The position numbers were made by a program, and so were the translations under genes. The notes beneath the pieces are model-generated. The model was not told the DNA's origin and did no database searches. It worked only from the letters and a program-made list of their open reading frames with translations. A stretch of 40,779 bases of DNA from assembly GCA_964461505.1 (NCBI GenBank), contig CAYWUW010000005.1:1-40779 (forward strand), read 5' to 3'. Shown in pieces: positions 1 to 9,598 of this stretch. Source of the stretch: HK-STAS-PATE-42 sp964461505 (GTDB lineage: Bacteria; Patescibacteriota; Saccharimonadia; Saccharimonadales; HK-STAS-PATE-42). Position 1 is the stretch's first letter; every line of letters begins with the position of its first letter.

Positions 1-320
<320 letters not shown>

Positions 321-452
321 AGAAACTTGATGCTGAATCATTCTGTATATACATTTATTCAAACTCAAAACATTAAAATAGAAATTTTAACGTTGACGCT
401 GCACTACCAAATTTTTAAACTACCTAGCCCTCACTACTCTATGTGTTTTTAG

Positions 453-482
453 ATTATAAAAGCACTCCAAAAATGAGCGCAA
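453..482 (-). promoter_or_regulatory. rRNA promoter
   Basis: On the minus strand a -35 TTGCGC (477-482) and a -10 TATAAT (453-458) are separated by 18 bp. Transcription would start near 446, giving a ~125-nt leader before 16S. This is the only good promoter between gyrA and 16S. Confidence 0.6.
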
Positions 483-529
483 TCTACAAAACCCAATTTT
501 ATAAGGGATACTTTACCTTAAGCTTAAAT

Positions 530-568
530 AAGTTGAGCTCTCCTCGCAAAATATTAAGAGCCCAACTT
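530..568 (-). terminator. Hairpin between gyrA and 16S
   Basis: Arms AAGTTGAGCTCT (530-541) and AGAGCCCAACTT (557-568) form a 12-bp stem with one G-U pair. There is no clear T-run on the minus strand, so it is either a weak gyrA terminator or an rRNA leader element. The 321-660 stretch otherwise holds only the rRNA promoter and one TAAGCTTA site at 519. Confidence 0.4.
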
Positions 569-660
569 TTAACTATTCAAGCTAAATGTACTCTATTCAG
601 TATAAACTAGAACCAACCCGTATACAACAAGAACTCTCAGCTGTAGCGTTGTATTATAAA

Positions 661-3201
661 CTACAGTATCTCTGTTTGAATATCATCTTCACTATCTTTT
701 TCTAAAGTTTCTGGCACAACCTCAAAGCCCACTACTTTATCACCCTCAGAAAGCCTCATCACTCTTACGCCTTGAGTTGTTCTCGCTAAACTTGGAACAT
801 CCGTTAAGGCTAGCCTTATAACCTGAGCAGATTCAGAAATCATCATCAACTCTCCAGTTTCTGAAGTAACAGATTTAACATCAACAATCTTACCTGTTTT
901 AGAATTAACTATGGCCGTTTTAATTCCTACTCCACCTCGCTTATGCGGTGTAAACTGATCAACTTTCGTTTTTTTACCGTAGCCGTTTTCAGATATAACC
1001 ACAATCGTAGAGCCTTCCACAACAATATCCATCCCCACAACCCGATCATTTGGCCTTAAGCGCATACCTCTTACACCTCGGGCAGAACGACCCATCGGCC
1101 TAACTTCAGTCTCACTGAATCTTAGAGCTTGCCCATCTGCAGTAGAAAGAATAACCTCTCTTTCACCATCGGTTTGAGCCACCCAGTGCAGCTCATCACC
1201 TTCATCAAGATTAATCGCTATAATTCCATTCGTTCTAATATTTTTATAATCTTCAAGCTTGCTCCGCTTGATAACTCCGTTCTTAGTTGCCATAAACAAA
1301 TACTGCGCCTTAACTTCAGCATTTAAGTTTAATACCGCCGTAACGCTTTCTTCTGGTTGTAAATTCAAAAGATTAACCAGCGGAGTACCCTTGGCATTTG
1401 GGCCAACACTTGGAACCTCATAAGCTTTAGTTTGCAAAACTCTACCCTTGCTAGTAAAGAATAAAAGCGTATCGTGCGTTCCACCAACCACCAAGCTCTT
1501 AATAATGTCAGAATCCTTCACCCCCATCCCACGCTTTCCTTTGCCGCCACGGTTCTGCTTTCGATAATCTGCCAAAAGCGCCCGCTTTATATAATCTTGG
1601 CCTGTTATTGTAATAGCAACTTCTTCGTTCGGAATCAAATCTTCTTCGCTAAAGCCGTCTAATTCCTGTGGGATAAACTTAGTTTTTCTCTCGTCGCCAT
1701 ACTTTTCTTTAAGCTTAGCAAGCTCATCTTTAATAATCTTTAAGATCTCTTTCTCGTCAGCCAGAATTTTTTCTAACTTAGCGATAAGCTTAGTTAGCTC
1801 AGCAAGCTCTTCTTCTATTCTCGCCCGCTCTAAGCCGGTTAAACGCCTTAATTGCATTTCTAAAATTGCATTGGCCTGAATTTCGCTAAGCTTAAATTTG
1901 CTTCTCAAAGATTCTCTCGCTTCTTCGGTAGTCTTGCTTGCCCGAATTACTTTAATAACCTCATCAATATGATCAAGTGCAATCATCAAGCCTTCTAGAA
2001 TGTGCGCCCTAGCTTTGGCTTTTTTTAACTCAAATTCAGTTCTACGCCTAACAACAACCTGCCTGTGTTTAATATATTCCTTTAGAACTTCTGGCAAGCT
2101 TAAAACTTTTGGTTGGATACCATCAACTAGCGCAATCATGTTGTAATGGAATGTGCTTTGTAAAGGAGTAAGTTTATACAATTGATTCAAGATTTTTTTA
2201 GGATAAGCATCCTTCTTAAGATCAATCATCACTCTTAAATCACCCCTAGATGTAAGATCTCTAATATCAGCAATTCCCGTAATCTTCTTATCATTCACAA
2301 GCTCGGCAATCTTTTCAATTAGAGTAGCCAAGTTAGTGGCGTAAGGAATTTCTGTAATCGCGATTTGTGAGCGCCCATTTTTGCCTTCTGTAATTTCTGC
2401 AACACCTCTGTTAACTACACCTCCACGCCCGGTAGCAAAAGCCTGTTGAACAGAACGTTTACCGTAAATTACTCCTCCTGTCGGAAAATCTGGGCCATGA
2501 ATAACTTCGCCCAGCCCTTCAAGACTAGCCTCGGGGTTATCAATTAGCATTGTAGTAGCATCCACAACTTCACTAAGATTATGCGGAGGAATGTTTGTTG
2601 CCATTCCTACAGCAATTCCCATCTGCCCATTTACCAAAAGATTCGGGAGTTTTGCCGGCAGAACTTTAGGTTCTCTGTATTCTCCAGAATAATTATCCAT
2701 AAAGTCTACAGTGTCTTTATCTAAATCATCCAACAAGAGCTCCGCGTGCGGGTTAAGCTTAGCCTCTGTGTATCTAGATGCCGCCGGACCATCTCCGTAC
2801 ATAGAACCAAAATTACCCTGTGGTGTAACAAGCGTATATCTTAAAGACCACGGCTGAGCCAACCTTACCATCGCATCGTAAATTGCCCCATCACCGTGTG
2901 GGTGATATTTACCCATCACTTCACCAACAATTTCTGCACTCTTTTTAGTTTTTCCAGAAGATCGAATCCCCTTATCTTCCATTGTGTAAAGAATTCTTCT
3001 GTGCACCGGCTTTAGGCCATCTCTTACATCAGGAAGCGCACGAGAAACAATCACGCTCATCGAATACTGCAAGAACCTCTGTTCCATCTCATTTTCAACA
3101 GTTGCACTAAGAATTCCACCTGGCCTTATTTCTTGCGCTGCAGAAGGATTTAAATCAACATCAGTTTGTATTTCTTCTAATTTATTATCGTTGTCGTCCA
3201 T
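661..3201 (-). CDS. gyrA: DNA gyrase subunit A
   Basis: Breakage-reunion subunit of gyrase, which introduces negative supercoils with GyrB. The 846-aa length fits the family. The catalytic Tyr is Tyr144 in ASRYTEAKL. A GyrA-box variant QNRGGKG near residue 550 (consensus QRRGGKG) marks gyrase rather than topoisomerase IV, and C-terminal beta-pinwheel blades follow. The N-terminus carries an extra ~20 acidic residues. In the quinolone-determining region HPHGDGAIYD, the residue matching E. coli Ser83 is Gly105, while the Asp87 equivalent (Asp109) is kept. An AAGGAG Shine-Dalgarno overlaps the gyrB stop 14 nt upstream, so gyrB-gyrA is an operon. Confidence 0.97.
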   Translation of the reverse strand: MDDNDNKLEEIQTDVDLNPSAAQEIRPGGILSATVENEMEQRFLQYSMSVIVSRALPDVRDGLKPVHRRILYTMEDKGIRSSGKTKKSAEIVGEVMGKYHPHGDGAIYDAMVRLAQPWSLRYTLVTPQGNFGSMYGDGPAASRYTEAKLNPHAELLLDDLDKDTVDFMDNYSGEYREPKVLPAKLPNLLVNGQMGIAVGMATNIPPHNLSEVVDATTMLIDNPEASLEGLGEVIHGPDFPTGGVIYGKRSVQQAFATGRGGVVNRGVAEITEGKNGRSQIAITEIPYATNLATLIEKIAELVNDKKITGIADIRDLTSRGDLRVMIDLKKDAYPKKILNQLYKLTPLQSTFHYNMIALVDGIQPKVLSLPEVLKEYIKHRQVVVRRRTEFELKKAKARAHILEGLMIALDHIDEVIKVIRASKTTEEARESLRSKFKLSEIQANAILEMQLRRLTGLERARIEEELAELTKLIAKLEKILADEKEILKIIKDELAKLKEKYGDERKTKFIPQELDGFSEEDLIPNEEVAITITGQDYIKRALLADYRKQNRGGKGKRGMGVKDSDIIKSLVVGGTHDTLLFFTSKGRVLQTKAYEVPSVGPNAKGTPLVNLLNLQPEESVTAVLNLNAEVKAQYLFMATKNGVIKRSKLEDYKNIRTNGIIAINLDEGDELHWVAQTDGEREVILSTADGQALRFSETEVRPMGRSARGVRGMRLRPNDRVVGMDIVVEGSTIVVISENGYGKKTKVDQFTPHKRGGVGIKTAIVNSKTGKIVDVKSVTSETGELMMISESAQVIRLALTDVPSLARTTQGVRVMRLSEGDKVVGFEVVPETLEKDSEDDIQTEIL

Positions 3202-3215
3202 ACAATATAATCTCC

Positions 3216-5168
3216 TTAAATATCTATGTCCTTAACAAACTTTGCCTGAGATTCTATAAACTTTTTACGAACACTAACTTCGTCGCCCATAAGCTTAGCA
3301 AAAACAGCATCCGCCCTTTCAGCATCTTCAACTGCTACTTGAAGCAAAACTCTTTTTTCTGGATCCATTGTTGTCTCCCAAAGCTGATCTGCATCCATTT
3401 CCCCAAGACCCTTATACCTGTTGATCTCAACTCCAGCCTGCTTTATCCTATCTTGAGTAACATCTATCTTCTGGCCTTTTGCTTCTTTCGCCTCAATCAG
3501 CTTATCTATTTCATTATCCTTATCTTCATCTGTAAATAGATACTTAAGATTCTTGCCAGATTTAATACCATACAGCGGAGGTTGCGCAATATAAATATGA
3601 CCGCCTTCAACCAATTCTCTAAAATGTCTAAAGAACAACGTTAATAGCAATGTAGATATGTGGGCTCCATCTACATCTGCATCGGTCATAATAATTATCT
3701 TTCCATATCTCAACCCATTCATATCAAACTGCTCACCAATTCCTGTTCCAAGAGCCTTAATTAAATCTACAATCTCTCTGTTGGCAAACATCTTATCCAT
3801 TCGAGCTCGCTCTACATTCAAAACCTTACCTCTCAGAGCAAGAATCGCCTGAACCTCGCTATCTCTGCCTTCTCTAGAAGATCCTGCAGCAGAATCTCCC
3901 TCTACCACAAACAACTCCGCCCTTGCTCGATCTTTTGTTGCACAATCTGTCAACTTAGCTGGCATAGAGGCGCCATCAAGCACTCCTTTGCGAATAATAT
4001 TATCCCGAGCAGCACGAGCCGCCTTACGAGCTCTTGCAGCTAATAGTGACTTTCCAATAATCTTCTTCGCAGAATTAGGATTTTCTTCCAAATAGTAGGC
4101 AAAGTTTTCCGCAAAAACCTGCTCCACATAACCTCTAACTTCTGGGTTACCAAGCTTATTTTTGGTTTGCCCCTCAAACTGAGGTTCGGGAATCTTCACC
4201 AGAATCACCGCAGTTAAACCTTCTCTTACATCTTCTCCGCTTAAGTTTTCTTCTTTTTCTTTAAGAAGCGAATTCTTCCGCGCGTAATCATTTATAACTC
4301 TCGTCAGAGCCGTCCTAAAGCCAGTCAGGTGAGTTCCACCTTCAGGATTAGGGACATTGTTTGCAAAAGAAAAAACATTTTCTGTGTATGCATCTGTGTA
4401 TTGCAAAGCAATTTCTACTTCGGCATCTTCAATCTTTTTTTCTACATAAAAAATATCTTCATGTGTTGCCTCTTTCCCAAAATTCAAATGCCTTACATAA
4501 GATTTAATTCCGCCTTCAAAAAAGAACGCTTCACTCTTATCTGTTCTCTCGTCAACAACCTCTGTATAAACGCCTTTTGTTAAGTAAGCTTGGTGACGGA
4601 TATAGTTAACTACCCATTCATAATCCCACTCCATTTTTTCAAAGATAGAAAAATCAGGCCAAAAAGTTATTGTTGTCCCTGTTCCTTCAGCATCACCAAT
4701 AACTTCTATATCGCCTTGGGGCACACCAATCTTAAATTCCATCCTATACAATTTGCCGTTCTTTTTGACTTCTGCAATCAAGCGTGTAGAAAGGGCATTA
4801 ACTACACTTGAACCAACACCGTGCAAACCGGCAGAAATTTTATACCCGCCACCATCAAACTTTCCGCCTGCATGCAAAACAGTCAGAACTGTCTCTAACG
4901 CACTTTTACCAGTTTTTTCATGTTTATCAACCGGAATACCACGCCCATCATCTTCTACTTTAATTCCGCCATCACTTAAAATTGTAATCAGAACTTTCGT
5001 CCCGTGCCCAGCAATAGCCTCATCAATACAGTTGTCGGCAATCTCTTTTATAAGATGATGGAGCCCATCATAGCCTGTGCTTCCAATATACATTCCCGGG
5101 CGCTTGCGCACCGGCTCTAAACCTTCTAGAACCTGAATCTGACTGGAATCATAATCACCGTTAGCCAT
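3216..5168 (-). CDS. gyrB: DNA gyrase subunit B
   Basis: ATPase subunit of gyrase, 650 aa, of the shorter Gram-positive type without the E. coli insertion. The GHKL ATPase shows EIADNCIDEA, DDGRGIPVD and GLHGVGSSVVNALS. The transducer domain follows. TOPRIM metal-binding motifs are EGDSAAGS (about residue 421) and DADVDGAHI (about 495). The C-terminal RYKGLGEM motif is intact. There is no clear Shine-Dalgarno before MANGDYDSSQ; the leader is about 125 nt from an extended -10 promoter at 5301-5306. The next gene, gyrA, is 14 nt away. Confidence 0.97.
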   Translation of the reverse strand: MANGDYDSSQIQVLEGLEPVRKRPGMYIGSTGYDGLHHLIKEIADNCIDEAIAGHGTKVLITILSDGGIKVEDDGRGIPVDKHEKTGKSALETVLTVLHAGGKFDGGGYKISAGLHGVGSSVVNALSTRLIAEVKKNGKLYRMEFKIGVPQGDIEVIGDAEGTGTTITFWPDFSIFEKMEWDYEWVVNYIRHQAYLTKGVYTEVVDERTDKSEAFFFEGGIKSYVRHLNFGKEATHEDIFYVEKKIEDAEVEIALQYTDAYTENVFSFANNVPNPEGGTHLTGFRTALTRVINDYARKNSLLKEKEENLSGEDVREGLTAVILVKIPEPQFEGQTKNKLGNPEVRGYVEQVFAENFAYYLEENPNSAKKIIGKSLLAARARKAARAARDNIIRKGVLDGASMPAKLTDCATKDRARAELFVVEGDSAAGSSREGRDSEVQAILALRGKVLNVERARMDKMFANREIVDLIKALGTGIGEQFDMNGLRYGKIIIMTDADVDGAHISTLLLTLFFRHFRELVEGGHIYIAQPPLYGIKSGKNLKYLFTDEDKDNEIDKLIEAKEAKGQKIDVTQDRIKQAGVEINRYKGLGEMDADQLWETTMDPEKRVLLQVAVEDAERADAVFAKLMGDEVSVRKKFIESQAKFVKDIDI

Positions 5169-5292
5169 ACTAAAAATTTCAAGAATACTGCTAAGCTTAA
5201 TATCTTATTTCTAAAAGACTGTACAGCCTAAAAGAATTACAATAATCTCTTCTTATCCCTCCTAAAGAATCTATAAAGAGCTTCTACACTTT

Positions 5293-5309
5293 TAAGCTTA
5301 ACTATACCA
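5293..5309 (-). promoter_or_regulatory. gyrBA promoter with TAAGCTTA after the -10
   Basis: On the minus strand TGGTATAGT is an extended -10 (5301-5309), followed directly by TAAGCTTA (5300-5293). No convincing -35 is visible. A second TAAGCTTA lies in the leader at 5192. Confidence 0.5.
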
Positions 5310-5357
5310 CAAAACAAGGCTCTCTTGTGAGATGTTCGACCCTATCTATTGTCTAAC

Positions 5358-8066
5358 TTACTTTATAACAAACTCGCTACTACTGGGGGTGGTCTGATCT
5401 CCAACTCTAAGAGTATCGGTTGGCGACAAAGGCTGGGCCGCCACAGGTTGAACTATCGGAGGCTCTGCAGAAACAACTGCCGGCGAGCTTGCCCCCATAG
5501 AACCAGCACCAGGCTGAGCACCTTTCTTAGCTAAAAAGTCATCCAAAAAAGATTTTGGCTTCATTGCCCCAATCTCATCCTTAACAGAACCTCCCGCGCC
5601 CTGCGCCGAAGAATCATCTTTCATCCTCTCATATATTTCTCTATCCACCTCAGATTTAGATTTAGCATATTTAGAGGCTGAAAGGCGTTTTAAGGCCTCC
5701 GCTATATCTGGATTTGTCCTTCTATCTGGAAAAGGCACAAACATCGTGAAAGGATTTGCAGGAATTCCCCCAACCAACATTTTTACGGCAGCATTTAAGT
5801 TTGGCATTGCAATCAGATCATCGGCACCAAAAACGCCCTGAAATTGTTGTGTCAGAGTTTCTGTATCTTCTGGGCCCACCCTAAAAGCAACAACCGAACC
5901 AACATTACCAAAAACTGCATTTTTAATTTCATCTGTCAGCTGCCCCATGTATTGGTTAGCCATCACCATACTCAGCTTATACTTACGAGCCTCAGCTAAT
6001 ACTGTTGTAACAATGTCTACTAAAAAGTTCTGGAACTCATCAATATAAAGTGTAAACGGCCGAATCTGATCTGGTGGCGTATCTGATCTACTTAAAGCAG
6101 CCATACCAAACTGCGTTAAAAAGATCATCCCCAAAAGCTTCGCATTTATCTCACCAATTTTAGCTTTATCTAAAGCAATCACTACAATCTTGCCCTCATC
6201 CATGGCCTTACGAATATTGATTCCACTTTTTAACTGACCAACAATGTTACGCATCATCTCATTAGTTCTAAATGCACCAATCTTGCTCGCAAACCAAGAA
6301 ATAAGCTCTCCGTGATCATTAGATTTACTCGAAGCCGGCATCTCTTTGCGCCAGAACTCAATCACATCTGGAGCCGTTACATATTTAAGCTTAGATTCCA
6401 AAAAATCTTTATCCACAAACAACTTTGGCAAATCAATTATAGTTCCACCCGCAGGATCCGCCATTGCAGTTAGAGCAGCCGGTCTAAACATTTGTTCAAA
6501 CCTTGCCCCCATCATTCCCTGCCTATTCGGATCATAAAGTTCATAAAGCATGCTAATTGACTGCTGAATCAAAAAATCTTTCTGTTCAGGGTGAGCCGGA
6601 TCAAACTCAAATAAGTTTAGGCCAATCGGGTTCTGAATATCGGTCGGGTTAAAATAGATCACATCATCAACCCTATTCTTAGGAACAAACCCAAGAACAT
6701 CATTTGGATCTGCCGGGTGTGGGCTAATATAAGCGAAGCCCTTTCCTTCTAACATATCCTGAATCATCATGTTTTTAAGCAACGTAGATTTACCAGTACC
6801 AGTCTGACCGATAATATACATATGCCTCAAGCGATCTTCATCGCTTATCCTTACTTCCTTCTTAATGCCTCTATATAGATTAAATCCCATTAACTGACCA
6901 GTGCTTGGCATGTTCGAAGGGCCATCAATTTGCTTAGCCGCTTGACGTTGTAGCTTTGACGTCGGAGTGCTCTTCTGATCTGGCAGATGAAAAAGTGTCG
7001 CAAGCTCAATGCTATTCATAATATCTTTGTTCATCTCTTGCGGGAAGAACCTAAATATAAAAGATGTCACAAACTTCTCAATATCCTTCGCTCCATTAAA
7101 CTTAAGGCCATTTCTACCTTCAGAATTGTATAAAGCAAAGGTAGCCGTAAGATTATTTAAGATAGATTGCGCCCTAGCAGAAGTGTTTGAAGATACTACA
7201 ATCCTAATTAGAGTTTCAAAGCCAGGATACTGTGTTTTACCTTCAATCGCCTCTACAATTGATTGTTCAGAACTAGAAAGTTCCTTTGGCTTATCGCCAT
7301 CTTTCTTTGTGTCCCATTCTGGAACCTTAAACGGCGCTTCAAGAATTTGCCTAATTGGCAAATTACCAAGCTTAAGGCCTTTAGAACTCTTCTTTCCCTT
7401 CTTCTTATCGCTGGCAACAGATTTTGCATTCTTGGCCCAGTTCTCATGAGCAGGCCGCAATAAAACTTGTAGCCCAACCCCATCCTGCTTTTCTAGCGAA
7501 ATTAAAGAATTCAACAACGATTGCATCGTGTCTCTTTTAGTTTCCTTAAATGTCGCTATCGGATATGCATAATCTTTTGCCAGATGAATCTCTCCGCCAA
7601 TAGTTCCACCAATCTTACCAACGGCATTAAATAAGTTATACTCCTCAACTTCTTCAATTCTGGCCGAAGGATAAGCGCTAGTTACGGCTTGCTCTATAAC
7701 CTCTATTAAAGATACTGGGGCGGCAACATAATAATTTATTGTGTTATTTACAGCAATAATCTCAAAACCGATGTGCTTCTGACCATAAAAAGTAGATTTA
7801 AAGCCTTTCTTAGCTGTACTCGCCAAAATGTTGTACATCACCTCAGCGGGAGCTATTGTCTCTTCTACAACATCTCTTTTATCTCTGCCTCCACCCTCGA
7901 TGTCCTCACTTGAAGGTGGTAGGTGAATCATCAACGAAACCATTTTCAAACCACGCTCGTAGTTCTTAAGTTCTCTACTACTGTTGCGGTAGCCTATATA
8001 AATCACCAAAGCGATTGAGGCAATAATCAACGAAATTAAAAGTAATATAAAGATAGCAAAAAACAT
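5358..8066 (-). CDS. Membrane-anchored TraD/VirD4-like type IV secretion ATPase
   Basis: A 902-aa protein with one N-terminal membrane helix (residues ~2-24), a large poorly conserved region, and a HerA/TraG-class P-loop ATPase domain. Walker A GQTGTGKST is near residue 420. Walker B YIDEFQNFL near 673 is followed by ANQYMGQL and NVGSVVAFRVGPEDTETL, typical of the TraM-recognition part of TraD/TraG coupling proteins. The C-terminal ~100 residues are Pro/Ser/Ala-rich and probably disordered. It starts 3 nt after the 176-aa gene, suggesting coupled translation. Such proteins are common in CPR genomes without a full conjugation system; the substrate (DNA or protein) is unknown. Only one exact TAAGCTTA lies in the gene. 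Confidence 0.8.
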   Translation of the reverse strand: MFFAIFILLLISLIIASIALVIYIGYRNSSRELKNYERGLKMVSLMIHLPPSSEDIEGGGRDKRDVVEETIAPAEVMYNILASTAKKGFKSTFYGQKHIGFEIIAVNNTINYYVAAPVSLIEVIEQAVTSAYPSARIEEVEEYNLFNAVGKIGGTIGGEIHLAKDYAYPIATFKETKRDTMQSLLNSLISLEKQDGVGLQVLLRPAHENWAKNAKSVASDKKKGKKSSKGLKLGNLPIRQILEAPFKVPEWDTKKDGDKPKELSSSEQSIVEAIEGKTQYPGFETLIRIVVSSNTSARAQSILNNLTATFALYNSEGRNGLKFNGAKDIEKFVTSFIFRFFPQEMNKDIMNSIELATLFHLPDQKSTPTSKLQRQAAKQIDGPSNMPSTGQLMGFNLYRGIKKEVRISDEDRLRHMYIIGQTGTGKSTLLKNMMIQDMLEGKGFAYISPHPADPNDVLGFVPKNRVDDVIYFNPTDIQNPIGLNLFEFDPAHPEQKDFLIQQSISMLYELYDPNRQGMMGARFEQMFRPAALTAMADPAGGTIIDLPKLFVDKDFLESKLKYVTAPDVIEFWRKEMPASSKSNDHGELISWFASKIGAFRTNEMMRNIVGQLKSGINIRKAMDEGKIVVIALDKAKIGEINAKLLGMIFLTQFGMAALSRSDTPPDQIRPFTLYIDEFQNFLVDIVTTVLAEARKYKLSMVMANQYMGQLTDEIKNAVFGNVGSVVAFRVGPEDTETLTQQFQGVFGADDLIAMPNLNAAVKMLVGGIPANPFTMFVPFPDRRTNPDIAEALKRLSASKYAKSKSEVDREIYERMKDDSSAQGAGGSVKDEIGAMKPKSFLDDFLAKKGAQPGAGSMGASSPAVVSAEPPIVQPVAAQPLSPTDTLRVGDQTTPSSSEFVIK

Positions 8067-8069
8067 ATA

Positions 8070-8600
8070 CTAACTACCGTCGCTTACCTCTTTAGGGAGT
8101 TTTATATCTTTATTGAATCTCTTTTTAAGATAATCTGCCTGCAATCTAGAAACGGCTCTCTCCTGCAAATGAGGGTCAGATTTAGTCTGTTCAACAATCT
8201 TTTTTGCCTTTGTAACCCACTGCATTTCAATCTCATCTCTATCTTCTGCAGCCATCGGTTGCTCCGCCACAGCTGGAACAACCGGATTCATCGCCCCCAT
8301 AGCAAGTGGCTTAACCACAGGTATAGAATCTTCATCTGGTCTATTGTCGTCATCACTGTCATCATCACTAGAACTATCATCCGCGCTCTTCGTTTCAAAA
8401 TTCGTCAAACCAGCCTCTAGCCCAACAGAACCTACCTTCGAAAGGTCCGTCGAGGCTAACTCCGAGCTAGCCGGAGCCTGATCTTTGCCCTGCACAGGCG
8501 CCTCTTGCCCATAAGCCCTAGCCAAGCTCTGCAGTATCTCCTCTCTCGGAGGAGTACCGTTCTCTGGAACCATTTCTTGCTTCGATACTTCCGGCTGCAT
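8070..8600 (-). CDS. Acidic, mostly disordered protein upstream of the TraD-like ATPase
   Basis: Function not recognised. 176 aa with no membrane segment or signal peptide. The middle has an Asp/Ser tract (DDSSSDDDSDDDNRPDED) and the C-terminal ~50 residues look helical and basic (RAVSRLQADYLKKRFNKDIKLP). A good AAGGAG Shine-Dalgarno precedes the ATG. Its stop is 3 nt before the TraD-like gene, so the two are co-transcribed and it may be an adaptor or partner of that ATPase (inference). Confidence 0.7.
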   Translation of the reverse strand: MQPEVSKQEMVPENGTPPREEILQSLARAYGQEAPVQGKDQAPASSELASTDLSKVGSVGLEAGLTNFETKSADDSSSDDDSDDDNRPDEDSIPVVKPLAMGAMNPVVPAVAEQPMAAEDRDEIEMQWVTKAKKIVEQTKSDPHLQERAVSRLQADYLKKRFNKDIKLPKEVSDGS

Positions 8601-8750
8601 TTATTATCTCCTTATTGAACACTTTTTTGTTTGCTACCCGTCAAAAGCAGGCTAAACTTAAAAAATCTAAGATTTCTTCTCAAAAGCACTTCTACTGTTT
8701 GATTCTTCAATTTTCCACCCCTATTACAAACAACTGAATTTATACCTGTT

Positions 8751-8756
8751 ATTATA
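8751..8756 (-). promoter_or_regulatory. -10 box for the acidic-protein/TraD-like operon
   Basis: Minus-strand GGTTATAATAAC contains a perfect TATAAT at 8751-8756, giving a leader of about 145 nt. The -35 is poor. Confidence 0.4.
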
Positions 8757-8801
8757 ACCCTATCCGCCTTATAAATCTAGAGAAAAATCAGAACATCAAA
8801 A

Positions 8802-8838
8802 AGCCCCGCCATCTCTAAATATAGAAATAAACGGGGCT
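8802..8838. terminator. Strong bidirectional intrinsic terminator
   Basis: Arms AGCCCCG (8802-8808) and CGGGGCT (8832-8838) are flanked by A-runs on the left and T-runs on the right. On the minus strand the stem is followed by TTTTT, so it would end a transcript arriving from ~9190. No protein gene ends here, which points to a non-coding transcript. Confidence 0.7.
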
Positions 8839-9185
8839 AAGTTTTTGTTTTTAAGCGTTTAATAAAGAAAAAACGGATCTTAAAGAACACAAAAACCTCC
8901 CTTTATAGAGCACAACCGAGATAGTTCTAAAGGACTAAGCTTAAATAAAGAAACCGACACTTTAGTATCTAAATCAAGCAAAAACGAACTACTCTTAGCT
9001 CTTTTAGCTATACGCTACAGAAGATTTTTAGGTTCATTCGTTTCTTTTCTTATCAAACGAAACTTTGGAGGCATTCTGAGCCGCAAATGCGCTCTAGTTA
9101 AATAAATATGTAGCGCTTGCAAAAACCCAGAAATACCTTTAACCGATCACCCTCCACAGCCTTTAGGGCCATTTTGGGTGTTACT
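8802..9185 (-). ncRNA. Candidate structured non-coding RNA of unknown class
   Basis: About 380 nt without a sensible ORF ends at the terminator at 8802-8838. On the minus strand several hairpins follow in order: CACCC/GGGTG enclosing GCC/GGC (9180-9145), GAGCGC/GCGGCTC (about 9097-9080), TTCGTTT/AAACGAA (about 9063-9036) and AGCT/AGCT (about 9010-8997). It does not match tmRNA, SRP RNA or 6S as I know them. The promoter is uncertain (TAAAAT near 9195). Confidence 0.3.
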
Positions 9186-9199
9186 ATTTTTTAGAGATT

Positions 9200-9405
9200 T
9201 TATTTTTGATTGTTTTTGTTTTTTAATCTTGATCTCTTGTACTTAAGCTTAGCATAAGCTTAATAAAAAATCAATCCCTACTTTTAGCAAGATCTAGCCA
9301 ATCCAAAAGACCATCAAAATAATCATCAAAGAACAATCAAAAACTATCAAAGAACCGCCAAAAGAATAATCAAAAAGTCATCCAAAACTATCAAAGAATA
9401 TTAAT
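9200..9405. repeat. Iterated ATCAAA/TTTGAT motifs in an AT-rich divergent region
   Basis: Between 9313 and 9405 the unit ATC(C)AAAA or ATCAAAG recurs about seven times at 10-20-bp spacing. AAAACTATCAAAGAA occurs twice exactly. The inverted form TTTTTGATTGTT lies at about 9206-9217. Nearby are a DnaA box at 9526 and three TAAGCTTA sites (9244, 9255, 9423). Iterons of an origin or clustered regulator sites are possible. Confidence 0.5.
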
Positions 9406-9525
9406 AAGATCTTAATATTAGCTAAGCTTAACCAAGCCAGTAACTTTTACTTTTGCTAAGCACGCAACTCTCGATTTAAGTAAGCTACACCCACCCTAAG
9501 GTTTATCCCTACCCTGTTAGAAAGC

Positions 9526-9534
9526 TGTGGATAA
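9526..9534 (-). promoter_or_regulatory. Perfect DnaA box
   Basis: TGTGGATAA is the complement of the consensus TTATCCACA. A weaker match, TTATCCCTA, lies at about 9502. This is the only perfect copy I found in the window, inside the 1.2-kb divergent intergenic region, so an origin is possible but not shown. Confidence 0.45.
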
Positions 9535-9563
9535 ATTATTTGTACAAAAATAACATTAAACTG

Positions 9564-9592
9564 TTGACTTCTGAATTTACAGGCTTTATTAT
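9564..9592 (+). promoter_or_regulatory. Strong sigma-70-type promoter without a coding gene
   Basis: TTGACT (9564-9569), an exact 17-bp spacer, and TATTAT (9587-9592). Predicted start is about 9599, followed within ~100 nt by an intrinsic terminator. Confidence 0.55.
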
Positions 9593-9598
9593 TGAAAA

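Noticed and set aside
8802..9185. tmRNA (ssrA)
   Set aside because: No GGGGC...GATTCGAC 5' end, no T-arm with CCA 3' end and no tag reading frame ending in ALAA or similar.
9313..9405. CRISPR array
   Set aside because: The ATCAAA units are too short and irregular, with no constant spacer length and no cas genes.
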